Source: Armatimonadota bacterium (GTDB lineage: Bacteria; Armatimonadota; Hebobacteria; CAIYQO01). Taken from it: a stretch of 53,725 nt of DNA. Under the pieces are notes generated by a model, which saw only the letters and a list, made by a program, of their open reading frames with translations, did not search any database and was not told the origin of the DNA. Made by a program: the position numbers and the translations under genes. This document shows, one piece after another, positions 42,211 through 51,537 of the stretch (position 1 is its first letter; each line of letters begins with the position of its first letter). Location: contig JAKPKV010000068.1 in the NCBI GenBank assembly GCA_029553475.1, forward strand, positions 1 to 53,725, in the 5' to 3' direction.

Positions 42211-43185
42211 TTACACTCGCTCGGCGGCCAGCGCCATCATGAACTGGAAGATGGTGTCGTTCATGCCCGGCAGACCCTCGTGGCCGTAGTCGGGGTAGAT
42301 GATCAGCTCTTTGGGCGCGGTGATTTTGTTGTAGGCGGCGAACTGCGTGCTGGGCGGGCAGATGGTATCCATGAGGCCGACGCCCATGAGGGTATGGGCT
42401 TTGATGCGCGGGGCGAGGTGCTGCACGTCAATGTAGCCCAGGCGGGTGAAGATGTCCGCTTCGCGCTCGTGGCGCGGGTCGAACTGGCGGAAGAAGGTGC
42501 GCAGCTCGGCGTAGGCGCCGACGGACAGGTCCATCTCCCACACGCGCTGATAATCGCAGAGGAAAGGGAAGATGGGGGCGGCGCGCGTCAGGCGCGGCTC
42601 CAACGCGGCGCAGGCGAGGGTGAGGCCGCCGCCCTGCGAGCCGCCGGTGACGCCCACGCGCGCGGGGTCCACTTCCGGCATGCCCAGGAGAATGCCGGCG
42701 AGCTGCGCGCAATCCAGATAGATCGCCCGGAAGAGCAGCTTTTCCGGGGCGTCGTCCAGCCCGCGGATGATGTGGCCGTTTGTCGTCGGCCCTTTCACGC
42801 CGCCGACATCCTCCGACAGGCCCCCCTGGCCGCGGCAGTCCAGCGCGACGACGGAAAAGCCCTGGCCGACATACGCGAGTTTGTCCTGCCAGTCGCCGCT
42901 GTTGCCGGTGTAGCCGTGCAGCAGCACCAGGCCGGGACCGGGGGCGTCGGCGTTTTTCGGACGCAGGTACTTGGCATACACCCGCGCGCCGCCCACGCCG
43001 GTGAAATACAGATCGAAGCACTCGGCGTTCGGCGCGGTGAAGGACGACGGGATCAACGCGAGCTGCGGATCAATCGCGTGCATCTCCGCCCGCGCGCGGT
43101 CCCAGTAGGCGTCGAAATCCGCTGGCCGTGGATTGCGGCCGGTATAGGTTTTCAGTTGGTCGAGGGGCATGTCTACCAGGGGCAT
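42211..43185 (-). CDS. Acetyl-xylan esterase / cephalosporin-C deacetylase (CE7)
   Basis: The 324-aa alpha/beta hydrolase has the CE7 layout. RPADFDAYWDRA is near the start, then GLVLLHGYTGNSGDW and CRGQGG. The nucleophile elbow is GVTGGSQGGGLTLAC, the Asp lies in GVGLMDTICPP and the His in PDYGHEG. Family members are hexamers that remove acetyl groups from short xylo-oligomers. No signal peptide is seen, so it should act on imported oligomers. Length is normal. It is convergent with metG. Confidence 0.93.
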   Translation of the reverse strand: MPLVDMPLDQLKTYTGRNPRPADFDAYWDRARAEMHAIDPQLALIPSSFTAPNAECFDLYFTGVGGARVYAKYLRPKNADAPGPGLVLLHGYTGNSGDWQDKLAYVGQGFSVVALDCRGQGGLSEDVGGVKGPTTNGHIIRGLDDAPEKLLFRAIYLDCAQLAGILLGMPEVDPARVGVTGGSQGGGLTLACAALEPRLTRAAPIFPFLCDYQRVWEMDLSVGAYAELRTFFRQFDPRHEREADIFTRLGYIDVQHLAPRIKAHTLMGVGLMDTICPPSTQFAAYNKITAPKELIIYPDYGHEGLPGMNDTIFQFMMALAAERV

Positions 43186-43483
43186 GGCATATTCCTTTCA
43201 TGATGCTAACGGTGGCTGGCTTCCTCATTCGCCATCTTCCCCCCGTTCCCCCCCGATGACTGCCCCCAAATTTGGTGCCTTTTTGCCAAACGGGGGGTAG
43301 TCGAACGACTATGTATACGCATGGTTGCATACTGCGTAGAGCAGATCTCGCGAATGATATTATGCAGGTGTTGGCGGTTGTCCAAACCGTGATGTGACAG
43401 AGGTGAGGATTTGCGTGATTGGGGCAGGAGGGGGATGGGGGGATTGGGCGAATAGGCGTAGCAGCACTGTTGCGGAGGCGTTT

Positions 43484-46400
43484 ATGCGTTACCTGGTGTT
43501 GCTCCTCGCGTGTCTCTCGCTGGCCGCGCACGCGGCGATGACCTTTACCATCAAGGACTACCTGCAGAAGACCTGGACGAATGAGCTGGTCACCTACACG
43601 GTGAAGCTGCCGGCGTCGCAGGCGAAGCGGGTGACGCTCATCGGGCCGGATGGGAAAGCGGTGCCGGTGCAGGTGACGCCGAAAGGCACCGGCACGGCCC
43701 AGGTGGCGTTTATCGTGGAGGAGCTGCCGGCGGATGGGGAGGTCAAGTATACGCTGAAGGCAGGAAAACCGGTGGGCGGCAGCTTATGGGACATGCAATG
43801 CGATCCCCCCCAACTGACGAGCGGCGTGCTTCGTCTCTTACCGTCCGTCGGCACAGGCACTTTGACGTATACACCGCCAGTGCCGTTGAGCAGTTTCCCG
43901 GCGCCGATTATGGAGGTCGGTAGTCCTGCCGGCCTGTATGGCCATGGGAAGCTGATCGGAGACTTGCCGGTGACTCGCATCACCAGTACGGTGCTCGCTG
44001 ATGGTCCGGTGTACGTCGAGCAGCAGCGCGAGTACCTGTTCCAGGGCGGCGGCTATTATCGCCTGACCTTCCGCGTGGTGAAGGGGCAGAACGCCGTGCT
44101 GGTACGCGAGGAGTTCGACACGCCAAAGACTGCCGCAGGCAAGGCGCTCATGACCTTCTCGCTGTCCACGAACTTCCACCCCGATCGCGTCTCCGCCGCC
44201 ATCCGCACCTGGCGGCAGCGCACCGACCCGAAGACGAACGCCCTCGGCGACGACTACAAGCTCGACTTCGACGAAGCGCGCAAGGAGATGTCCATCCTCG
44301 GCTACGTGAATTGGTGGCCGGAGACGGCGCGGCGGGCGACATTCTACAATTCTACACATCCGAACGGTGACACGATCTCCATCCTGCCGGCGAATATCGG
44401 CTGGTGGCGGAACCCGATGGGGATGTACGTGATGACGGAGCCGGGGGGCAAAGTCCGCCTCGACCTGCCGCTCTACATTGACCAGGACTGGGTGCGCGAC
44501 GGGGTGGAGTGGGGAAATCCCTACTACACCGGCAAGGTGGAGGCGGGCTGGCCGCGGACGGCGGGGCGGCGGGCGTGGGTGCTGCACGTAGATGCGCGGG
44601 CGAACGTCTTCCCGACGGCGGGGCGCAGCAGCGTGCTGGAGGCGGTGCGCAAATACTGCGACCTGCCGCTGGACAAGGTGAAGGACTGGGTGCTGGACTG
44701 GCCGGCTGACCCGAAGGTGACGTATCCGCGCCTCTACGTGGAGCCGGGCAAGCTGGATGCGGTGCGCGCGCGGGTGAAGGCGAACCCGCGGTGGATGGGG
44801 CGGTTCGGGCAGTATTATAACCGGCCGATCAGCTACACCATCCTGGGGGATGCGCAGATCGGCGATGCGCTGGTGCGCGCGCCGAGCAGCAACGCCGCCT
44901 GGAACACGCCGAATGACAGCCAGGGGGCGCTGGAGAGCCTGCGCTCGCTGGTGGGGAAGTTTTGGGAGCACGGGTACATGGGCTTCCCGGCGCCGAACAA
45001 CGCCGCGCCCATGAATGAGTTGATCAAGTTCGACGCGGCGATGAGCGCCGCCACCGCCACCCCGGGGGAGAAGGCGGAGATGCGGCGGCTGATGGCCTTC
45101 GTCGCCAACGTGGTCGCTGACCAGGACTGGCACAGCACGCGCTCCGGCGTGCATCTCGGCAACCCGAACATGCCGCCGCGGCAGGAGCATCACCTGGGGG
45201 TGGCGAGTTGCGTGCTGCCCGACCACCCGCTGGCGGCGGCGTGGCGCCAACGCGGCGAGGCGGAGGCGATGCGCGAGTTGGACGAGATGGTGCGCGAGGC
45301 CGGCACCTGGCGCGAGTGCCCGCACTACCAGTACGAGGCGGCGATGTATCCGCTGTTCCAGTCGGCGGTCCCGATCGCCTACAACGGCGGGCAGAACATC
45401 TTCACGCACCCGAAGATGACGGCGACGTGGGATTACCTGCTGAACATCTCGACGCCGCCCGACCCGCGCTTCGGCACGCGGCTGGTGCCGGCCTTCGGCA
45501 ATGGCTCGTGGGAGCAGGCGCCGCTGTTTGGCTGGCTGGCGAACCTCACGAAGACGGATGCCCCCGCGTTCTCCAGGCGCATGCAGTGGATGTGGATCGA
45601 ACAGGGGCGACCGGACTGGATGCAGTTCAGCGAGACGATGCTCGACCCGGCGCTGCCCGCCGAACCGCCTGCGCTGACGAGCAGGCATTATCCCGGCTTC
45701 GGGGCGATCCTGCGGGGCGGCTTGCCGGTGAAGGAGGAGGCGTGGGTGGCCTTCCGCGCCGGCGACAACGTCGAGCACTATAATTACGGCGATCAAAACT
45801 CCTTCATGTTTTACGCCAAGGGCGCGCCGCTGGTGCTGCAGTTCGGCTCGCAGTATCAGCCGCTCTTCCGCGGGGCCTGGTATTTCAACCGGGTGAGCAT
45901 CGGGCATCGCGAGGTGAAGCCGGGGTTGTTCGGCGGCACGGAATTCGCCAGCGCGGCGGGCAACGCGGATTACGCGGCGAAGATGACGGGCTTTGCCGCG
46001 CTGGGCGCGGTGGACGCCGCGACCAGCCAGCACATCACCGACCGCGAGGGGCTGGTGCCCGACGACAAGAACGTGCCGATGCCCCCCAACTTCCCGATGG
46101 ACCCGTATCCCGTCCCCCCGCGCACCTGGACGCGGACGATGGCGCTGGTGAAATCGTTCGCCGCCGACGGCGCGGAAGACCCGGCGGGACCGGTCTACCT
46201 GGTGCTGCGCGACAGCATCGCCGGCGAGAACCCGCTGGCGAGCGAGTGGAATATCTGGATGCTGATGGATACGATCGAACTCGTTGGCAATCGCGCGACG
46301 TGCACGGGGCCGTTCGGGGTGAACCTGGACGTCTACATGGCCGAACCCGCGCAGCCGCGGTGGTTCATCCGCGAGGATTCCTCCACCTTTCTCGCCGGCC

Positions 46401-46882
46401 CGACGCAGGAATCCTGGCAGAAAATGAACCCCGGCAAGCCGTGGAAGGAGACGCTGAAGAACCTGCGCGCCTACGCCGCGCCGGGCGGTGGATACTTTGC
46501 CATTCTTTTCCCGCGCAAAGCGGGGGAGAAGGCGCCGGACTTCATTCCGCTGAAAGCCGGCACCGGCGTCTGTATTGACCACTCGCGGGGACGCGACATC
46601 GTGGTGATGGATACGGAGCCAATCTCCTGCCAGTATAACAACAATGGGTTCCGATCAGCTTCCGCCGTCCTGCATCAGGAAGGCGAAGTCATCTCCATCA
46701 CGCTGCTTGCGCCAGGTACCATCCAATTTGGCACATGGCTGCTGAACGCCCAAGCCCCCGCGAGTGTCACCCGGCGTGATGGCAAATATTTCCTCTCCAC
46801 CGATGGCCCGGCGCAGACGGTAACGGTGAATGGGAAGACGGTAGAGATTCCTGCCGGAAAGCAGCATCTGGAGGTGAAGTAG
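43484..46882 (+). CDS. Very large secreted protein, paralogue of 7434-11195
   Basis: This is a 1132-aa protein. The start MRYLVLLLACLSLAAHA is a signal peptide, preceded by GCGGAGG; the frame is open 90 bp further upstream without a better start. It shares landmarks with the first large protein in the same order: VYVEQQREYLFQGGGYYRLT, HLGNPNMPPRQEHHLGV, DHPLAAAW, VPAFGNGSWEQAPLFGWLAN, GFGAILRGGLPVKEEAWVAF, FMFYAKGAPL and YLVLRDSIAGENPLASEWN. The centre looks helical, the C-terminus beta-rich, as in heparinase II/III-like lyases. I cannot name the substrate. Unlike the paralogue it lacks a lipobox, so one may be anchored and the other free. Confidence 0.62.
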   Translation: MRYLVLLLACLSLAAHAAMTFTIKDYLQKTWTNELVTYTVKLPASQAKRVTLIGPDGKAVPVQVTPKGTGTAQVAFIVEELPADGEVKYTLKAGKPVGGSLWDMQCDPPQLTSGVLRLLPSVGTGTLTYTPPVPLSSFPAPIMEVGSPAGLYGHGKLIGDLPVTRITSTVLADGPVYVEQQREYLFQGGGYYRLTFRVVKGQNAVLVREEFDTPKTAAGKALMTFSLSTNFHPDRVSAAIRTWRQRTDPKTNALGDDYKLDFDEARKEMSILGYVNWWPETARRATFYNSTHPNGDTISILPANIGWWRNPMGMYVMTEPGGKVRLDLPLYIDQDWVRDGVEWGNPYYTGKVEAGWPRTAGRRAWVLHVDARANVFPTAGRSSVLEAVRKYCDLPLDKVKDWVLDWPADPKVTYPRLYVEPGKLDAVRARVKANPRWMGRFGQYYNRPISYTILGDAQIGDALVRAPSSNAAWNTPNDSQGALESLRSLVGKFWEHGYMGFPAPNNAAPMNELIKFDAAMSAATATPGEKAEMRRLMAFVANVVADQDWHSTRSGVHLGNPNMPPRQEHHLGVASCVLPDHPLAAAWRQRGEAEAMRELDEMVREAGTWRECPHYQYEAAMYPLFQSAVPIAYNGGQNIFTHPKMTATWDYLLNISTPPDPRFGTRLVPAFGNGSWEQAPLFGWLANLTKTDAPAFSRRMQWMWIEQGRPDWMQFSETMLDPALPAEPPALTSRHYPGFGAILRGGLPVKEEAWVAFRAGDNVEHYNYGDQNSFMFYAKGAPLVLQFGSQYQPLFRGAWYFNRVSIGHREVKPGLFGGTEFASAAGNADYAAKMTGFAALGAVDAATSQHITDREGLVPDDKNVPMPPNFPMDPYPVPPRTWTRTMALVKSFAADGAEDPAGPVYLVLRDSIAGENPLASEWNIWMLMDTIELVGNRATCTGPFGVNLDVYMAEPAQPRWFIREDSSTFLAGPTQESWQKMNPGKPWKETLKNLRAYAAPGGGYFAILFPRKAGEKAPDFIPLKAGTGVCIDHSRGRDIVVMDTEPISCQYNNNGFRSASAVLHQEGEVISITLLAPGTIQFGTWLLNAQAPASVTRRDGKYFLSTDGPAQTVTVNGKTVEIPAGKQHLEVK

Positions 46883-47254
46883 TGTACAGGCCGAGTCTAG
46901 AGCAGCGAGTCTGGGAGCTGACGCGAGGCGCGCCCGGGTGTAGAGCACCTGCGTGAGGCCACACCCTTTGGTGAGCACCCCAAAGACCTGATCCACGACA
47001 GCGATCAGGTGTTTTGGTATCCATCACAGCCTCGAGCGGCAGACGCCGTTCATACCGGAACAGTCTCCTATGCCTGCCGATTTCACAGAACCGCTCAAAG
47101 CTGAACCCATCCTCGGTAGGCTGTATCACACTTATCGCCGTGCCGCCTAACCCTCGCGCGTCGGCCCCATCACCAGTATCCTCGTCCAGGCGAATGTTTT
47201 CCCAGCGAGACGCGGCAATCTCACGTCAACGCGTCACCATAAAGCCCCACATCG
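46883..47254. other. Degraded sequence at the start of the toxin region
   Basis: Minus-strand fragments such as RLDEDTGDGADARGLGG followed by VIQPTEDGFSFERFCEIG read like protein but have no start and no family I know. It is probably a gene remnant. Confidence 0.35.
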
Positions 47255-47850
47255 TCAATACCTGATGACTGCCAAGCAAACAGACGTATTTTTTGCGGTC
47301 GACACCTCCCCCACCGGCTGGTTGTTCGCATTATACGTTGGCACCTGCACATCGCGGACGGTGGTGGGATTGCCGGCCGCGTCATACGCATAGGTATCGG
47401 TATAGCCTCCGAGCCGTTCGGATACCTCCTGCACAAGCTGCCGTTTGTGATCGTACGAGTAACTGGTTACCCCGCTGAAGGCCGGCAAGCCCGGCACCAC
47501 CGCTCGGAGCTGCGTGCAATCGTCCAACGCGGAGTAGACTAGATCCTGGAAGTCAGAGTGCACGCGCCCTTTGGGATCATAATTCACCAGGCGCGCGTAC
47601 CGTCCCGCGGCATCGTAGGTATAGGTGGTCCAGGCGCGATTGCCCAGCACCTGTCTCCGCACTCCCTGCGCGTCATAGTGCCAGACCGTCGTTTTGCCGA
47701 ACGGATTCGTCAGAGTGGCGAGTTGTCCATCCGCATGGTACGTATACGAAAACGTGCCGAGCCCGCCGCCCGGAACGGGGACCGTCATGGTCGCCCGCTG
47801 CCCATCCGGGTAGTAGGTATAGCTGATCGGCGCGAAACAGAGCGCGGCGG
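47255..47850 (-). pseudogene. Rhs/YD-repeat mid-body fragment
   Basis: The minus frame reads YTYYPDGQRAT, then TFSYTYHADGQLATLTNPFG, VWHYDAQGVRR, TTYTYDAAGRYARLVNYDPK, SYSYDHKRQLVQEVSERLGG and TDTYAYDAAGNPTTVRDVQV. These are typical YD repeats from the shell of an Rhs protein. There is no real start (the ATG at 47788 is internal to a repeat) and the frame stops after a non-Rhs tail (CLAVIRY). It therefore represents a cut-out piece of a larger gene. It lies downstream, in the reading direction, of the toxin tips. Confidence 0.85.
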
Positions 47851-47918
47851 AGATGAGCTTTCTCCGCCTACCAGAGAAGGGAGAATTTACACCACATTCT
47901 GGACTTACTCCTTGCGCA

Positions 47919-47999
47919 TGTAAGCTCCGATGATGACCGTGTCAAAGATTCTCTTCGTTTTTCATCTTGGCGATTAAAGTCAACATGGATTCTTATCAT
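47919..47999 (-). pseudogene. Internally deleted copy of the 78-aa candidate immunity gene
   Basis: From the ATG at 47999 it reads MIRIHVDFNRQDEK, matching the start of the gene at 52492-52728 (MIRIYADFNNMDD). It then jumps to the 3' end: 38 bp at 47921-47958 are identical to 52471-52508, which hold the stop region of that gene. The middle is missing and the frame is lost. It begins 10 bp after the stop of the tip-3 frame, the same spacing as in the intact pair. Confidence 0.8.
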
Positions 48000-48009
48000 A
48001 CTCTGTTCC

Positions 48010-48387
48010 TCACTGTACTTGTGCGGGATTACGTATCACAAAAAACTGTGCGCTGATGAGCAATGATTGTAACTCAGTCATAGGTGTCGAGATCGACACG
48101 TCACAGTGATACAGTGAGTAAGTGCTTGGGGTAGAAATAACACGGATACCTCCAGGAAATATTAGCTGTATCTCGCCTAGAATACGTAGCTTAGATACAG
48201 TACTGACGCTTATCTTCGGATTTCGAAACCGACCAGAAGCCGCAAGTTCTTCAATTGCTTTGTACGGGACTGACTGTACCGAGAATCCATACAATCCAGT
48301 CTGATCATTATAGGTTGTTCCTATAATCAGATGAAGAACGGCTTTATGCTGGAGTAATGAGACCTTATCCTTCACATTCTGGCTCAC
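48010..48387 (-). pseudogene. Orphan Rhs toxin-tip domain, copy 3 (YGFSVQS family)
   Basis: About 115 residues align with the other two copies: IIGTTYNDQTGLYGFSVQSV, then ELAASGRFRNPKISVSTVSK, FPGGIRVISTPS, YHCDVSISTPMTELQSLLIS and RNPAQVQ at the end. It has no Rhs core before it; its frame begins inside the end of the neighbouring candidate immunity gene. The domain itself is open and complete, so it is a displaced tip rather than a decayed one. I do not recognise the family. Confidence 0.7.
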
Positions 48388-48916
48388 TCCCCTGCTGATC
48401 TACACTGACCGTCGTGGAGACATATTGCCGAAATAACTGCGCGTGCTCCTGACTCATTACGGGCTGGCGGTAATATCGTGGGAGTACACGGATAAAGGGC
48501 TCGATAGCGGGGAGCGGAATGTGATGCTTCTCCAGGATGGCGATCGCTTTTTCAAAGCACTCTTCGCTAGCATCATAACCACTAGCCCCCCAACTTGATG
48601 CCGTAATTTCGACACAATATTCTAATAATATCTCAAAATCTTTCTTCACATCTTGTGGTAGCTCCTCTAGTAGACCTTCCGGATACATCCCATCCATCGG
48701 GTCAATTTTTTCACGATGAAACCCCGCTTCCCAATCATCCCATTGTTCAGGTGAGTTATCCATGGTTAGACATGTCCAGGCATGGGCTATAATCGCCTCG
48801 AGTTCTGGATGATGGATATGATGGCGTTGGCAGAAACGTTCAGCCCCGATGAAGGCAATAAGCATTTTCCCTTCTTCGGAAAGCCGAGAACGCAACTCGG
48901 GTGTATAGTAATCCAT
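48365..48916 (-). CDS. Candidate immunity protein, third tandem paralogue
   Basis: The 183-aa soluble acidic protein starts at MDYYTPELRSRLSEEGKM after GAGGA. It is homologous along its whole length to the two genes before it: AFIGAERFCQRHHIHHPELE, WTCLTMDNS, AGFHREKIDPMDGMYPE, EKAIAILEKHHIPLPAIEPF and IRVLPRYYRQPVMSQEHAQL. It is the most divergent of the three, with SSWGASGYDASEE replacing VGWGGEAYERSER. Its end overlaps the tip-3 frame by about 23 bp. Position after an Rhs toxin tip and tandem copying suggest immunity; the family is unknown to me. Confidence 0.7.
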   Translation of the reverse strand: MDYYTPELRSRLSEEGKMLIAFIGAERFCQRHHIHHPELEAIIAHAWTCLTMDNSPEQWDDWEAGFHREKIDPMDGMYPEGLLEELPQDVKKDFEILLEYCVEITASSWGASGYDASEECFEKAIAILEKHHIPLPAIEPFIRVLPRYYRQPVMSQEHAQLFRQYVSTTVSVDQQGSEPECEG

Positions 48917-48935
48917 GACATTCCTCATCTTTCGT

Positions 48936-49478
48936 CTATTGTGGCTCACACCCCTGCTGATCTGCACTGACCGTCGTGGAGACATATTGCCGAAATAACT
49001 GCGCGTGCTCTTGACTCATCACTGGCTGGCGGTAATATCGTGGGAGCACGCGGATAAAGGGCTCGATAGCGGGGAGCGGAATGTGATGCTCCTCCAGGAT
49101 GGCGATCACTTTTTCAAAATGCCGTTCACTCCGCTCGTAAGCTTCTCCCCCCCAACCCACTGCCGTTATTTCTACACAGTGTGTTAATAGATATTGGAGA
49201 TCGCCCTTAATGTTTTCTGGTAAGCATTGCAGTAAATCAATCGGAAATACATGGTACATTGGATCGATGTCATCACGATGAAATCCTTCTTCCCAAGCAT
49301 CCCATTGTGCAGATGAGCTATCCATGGTCAGGCATGTCCAGGTATGGTCAATAAGCGCGTCAAGCTCGGGGTGATGGATCTGCTGTTGCTGGCAGAAGCG
49401 CTCGACTCCGATGAAGGCGATGAGCATCTTCCCCTCTGCTGAAAGACGCGCGCGTAACTCGGGTGTATAGTAATCCAT
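48936..49478 (-). CDS. Candidate immunity protein, second tandem paralogue
   Basis: The 180-aa protein starts at MDYYTPELRARLSAEGKM. It is close to the first copy over most of its length (LIAFIGVERFCQQQQIHHPE, TAVGWGGEAYERSERHFEK) but differs in the middle (MYHVFPIDLLQCLPENIKGD). The difference is clustered rather than even, as expected if that surface sets partner specificity. The gene is one unit of a tandem repeat with a period of about 560 bp. Confidence 0.7.
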   Translation of the reverse strand: MDYYTPELRARLSAEGKMLIAFIGVERFCQQQQIHHPELDALIDHTWTCLTMDSSSAQWDAWEEGFHRDDIDPMYHVFPIDLLQCLPENIKGDLQYLLTHCVEITAVGWGGEAYERSERHFEKVIAILEEHHIPLPAIEPFIRVLPRYYRQPVMSQEHAQLFRQYVSTTVSADQQGCEPQ

Positions 49479-49497
49479 GACATTCCTCACCTTTCAT

Positions 49498-50049
49498 CTA
49501 CTGTGGCTCACACCCCTGCTGATCTGCGCTGACCGTCGTGGAGACATATTGCCGAAAGTCCTGGGCCTGCTCCGCGCTCATCACTGGCCGATGTTTTCGG
49601 TAGTAATATCGTGGGAGCACGCGGATAAAGGGCTCGATATCAGGGAGTGGGATGTGATGCTTCTCCAGGATGGCGATCGCTTTTTCAAAATGCCGTTCAC
49701 TTCGCTCATAAGCTTCTCCCCCCCAACCCACTGCCGTTATTTCTACACAGTGGTTTAATAAATTTTCCAGATCAATCTTACTGTCTTCCGGCATGGATTG
49801 TAGAAAATCGTCAGGATATACATCGTCCATTGGGTCAATTTTTTCACGATGAAACCCCGCTTCCCAAGCATCCCATTGTTCAGATGAGTTACCCATAGTC
49901 AGGCATGTCCAAGCGTGATTAATGAGCGCGTCAAGTTCTGAGTGATGGATCTGCTGTTGTTGACAGAAGCGTTCAACCCCGATGAAGGCGATGAGCATCT
50001 TCCCGTCTGCTGAAAGACGCGCGCGTAACTCGGGTGTATAATACCCCAT
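49498..50049 (-). CDS. Candidate immunity protein, first tandem paralogue (next to the deaminase toxin)
   Basis: The 183-aa protein starts at MGYYTPELRARLSADGKM. It is the first gene after the Rhs-deaminase frame, 115 bp behind its stop, and so the best candidate for its cognate immunity protein. It is predicted soluble and acidic, with no signal peptide. It has a three-residue insertion (YYYRKHRPVM) near the C-terminus compared with its two neighbours. No known immunity family is recognised. Confidence 0.72.
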   Translation of the reverse strand: MGYYTPELRARLSADGKMLIAFIGVERFCQQQQIHHSELDALINHAWTCLTMGNSSEQWDAWEAGFHREKIDPMDDVYPDDFLQSMPEDSKIDLENLLNHCVEITAVGWGGEAYERSERHFEKAIAILEKHHIPLPDIEPFIRVLPRYYYRKHRPVMSAEQAQDFRQYVSTTVSADQQGCEPQ

Positions 50050-50164
50050 GACGTTCCTCTCCTTTCATCTCATGCTAGCGTACTACCAGGTTTAAAATAC
50101 CCTTGCAATCTACCATCGAGCGCCTCACCATTCTCTCGTTCTCGTGAGCATTCCCATACGTTGC

Positions 50165-51526
50165 TTATTCGGGATAAGTACGATACTCTATACCGAAGTA
50201 ATCAAGTACGATTCGGCATAATTCACACGGTTCTTTCGATTCACCATATTCAGCTTTTCCAGGTTTTCGAACATACATGGTATAAATATGTGCCCCCCTC
50301 AACTCATCCAGCACCACTCCGCCAGCAGCCTTTATTTTCCGTATCATCTCATTAATCGCTATAATTTCAGCACACTTTCCCCAATAACCTTGCTCTTCAT
50401 CCCACTCCGGACTATCAAGTAACTGTTGTTTAGCCATTGCGACTACGGGTGCCAACTCTGGCTCATACGTAACCTGCTCAAAGTCCTTCAAGCTTTTTCC
50501 ATATGCAAACCTACCTGTCGGCGTAACTAATTGAGCCACCATATTGGGTCGAGTGCTATTAGTCGTAGTCTGATAGATATAATCGGCATATCTTAGTAAA
50601 CCGTATTTATTGTTCTGATACAGCATGAACTCAGATATATCATTAAAAAAGTAACGACCAAAATTTAGCCAATCATAGTATATAGAGATTTTTATATTGT
50701 CAGGTATAGGCAACGCCTCAATATATGGCGGCAAATACGGCTTCAGGAATTCTGGCGTTTCTTGACTCGCAAATATTGTCAACGAACATGGCCCTATCGC
50801 TAGGCATACGGTTACACGCTCACTAAAAGGATTAAATGGCCGCTGTGGCCCAAGAATAACGGGCGGTTTCGCTATGCGGAACGGATCATTGTCGGGATTG
50901 AAATTCGGATTGTTAATCCCGAAATCCTTTTCCATGGCATACACCATACACCGTGGGCGATTATACAACATGCCATAGGATTCACCCGCGTAATATACAG
51001 TCATCGGCAGCAGTAATATCTCTGCCGATGTCAGCGTCACTGTCGTCGTGATACCTGGCATCGGGATACAATTTGATATCCCCGGGCCAATACGCGTTCC
51101 TGGAACGAATGGGTCTTTAATCTGGTTGACATTCGGGATGCCTGGTTTGAACGGCCCAACGGGTGGTCTGTAGGTTGGTGTCGTCCACAACCCTTGCGGG
51201 TCAATATAATTCACCGGATTATTCAAACAATAGACATAGAGGTTCACGCCTCCTCGATAGCCAATCGGATCGCGCGTCAGCCAGCGCCCTGTACGCGGAT
51301 CATAGTAGCGCAACGTGCAGAGAACCAATCCGGTCTCATGATCCGTATAGTACCCAAACTGGCCTTTATAGCCATACGGATCAGCGGCAGGATTTCCCGC
51401 CAGGCGCTTTCCGTAGGCGTCGTAGAGATCAGATGAGCGGATATCACCTTTCGCGTCGAGTCGGTGGAGCACATTGCCTTGCAGATCGAATTGGTACCAG
51501 GTCGCATTCCGCGCGAGTAGTCCGCC
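50165..51526 (-). CDS. Rhs core fragment with C-terminal deaminase-type toxin (YwqJ-like)
   Basis: The frame is open from a stop at 51527-51529; no true start is seen. GTG at 51472 would give 435 aa. Residues 1-94 are the end of an Rhs core: WYQFDLQGNVLHRLDAKGD (just upstream), GQFGYYTDHETGLVLCTLRY, YDPRTGRWLTRDPIGYRGGV, NLYVYCLNNPVNYIDPQG. After the DPQG boundary comes a 340-residue tip. Its last 70 residues have C367-A-E369 and, 46 residues later, P-C416-E-L-C419, the zinc-site pattern of the cytidine-deaminase superfamily. YwqJ-type toxins use C-A-E in place of H-A-E. The tip is AT-rich compared with the core. A short core fragment plus tip plus immunity gene is the known form of a displaced, orphan Rhs module. 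Confidence 0.82.
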   Translation of the reverse strand, partial: GGLLARNATWYQFDLQGNVLHRLDAKGDIRSSDLYDAYGKRLAGNPAADPYGYKGQFGYYTDHETGLVLCTLRYYDPRTGRWLTRDPIGYRGGVNLYVYCLNNPVNYIDPQGLWTTPTYRPPVGPFKPGIPNVNQIKDPFVPGTRIGPGISNCIPMPGITTTVTLTSAEILLLPMTVYYAGESYGMLYNRPRCMVYAMEKDFGINNPNFNPDNDPFRIAKPPVILGPQRPFNPFSERVTVCLAIGPCSLTIFASQETPEFLKPYLPPYIEALPIPDNIKISIYYDWLNFGRYFFNDISEFMLYQNNKYGLLRYADYIYQTTTNSTRPNMVAQLVTPTGRFAYGKSLKDFEQVTYEPELAPVVAMAKQQLLDSPEWDEEQGYWGKCAEIIAINEMIRKIKAAGGVVLDELRGAHIYTMYVRKPGKAEYGESKEPCELCRIVLDYFGIEYRTYPE

Positions 51527-51537
51527 CTAGTTGAAAC

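Larger units (their letters stand above)
48365..50049 (-). repeat. Tandem triplication of an immunity-like gene
   Basis: Three units of about 560 bp share long DNA-level identity. For example CTGCTGATCT...CACTGACCG near 48.39, 48.95 and 49.51 kb is followed each time by TCGTGGAGACATATTGCCGA. Confidence 0.85.

Noticed and set aside
48365-50049. Possible CRISPR array because of regularly repeated DNA
   Set aside because: The period is about 560 bp and each unit is a full gene; there are no short repeats with unique spacers and no cas genes.
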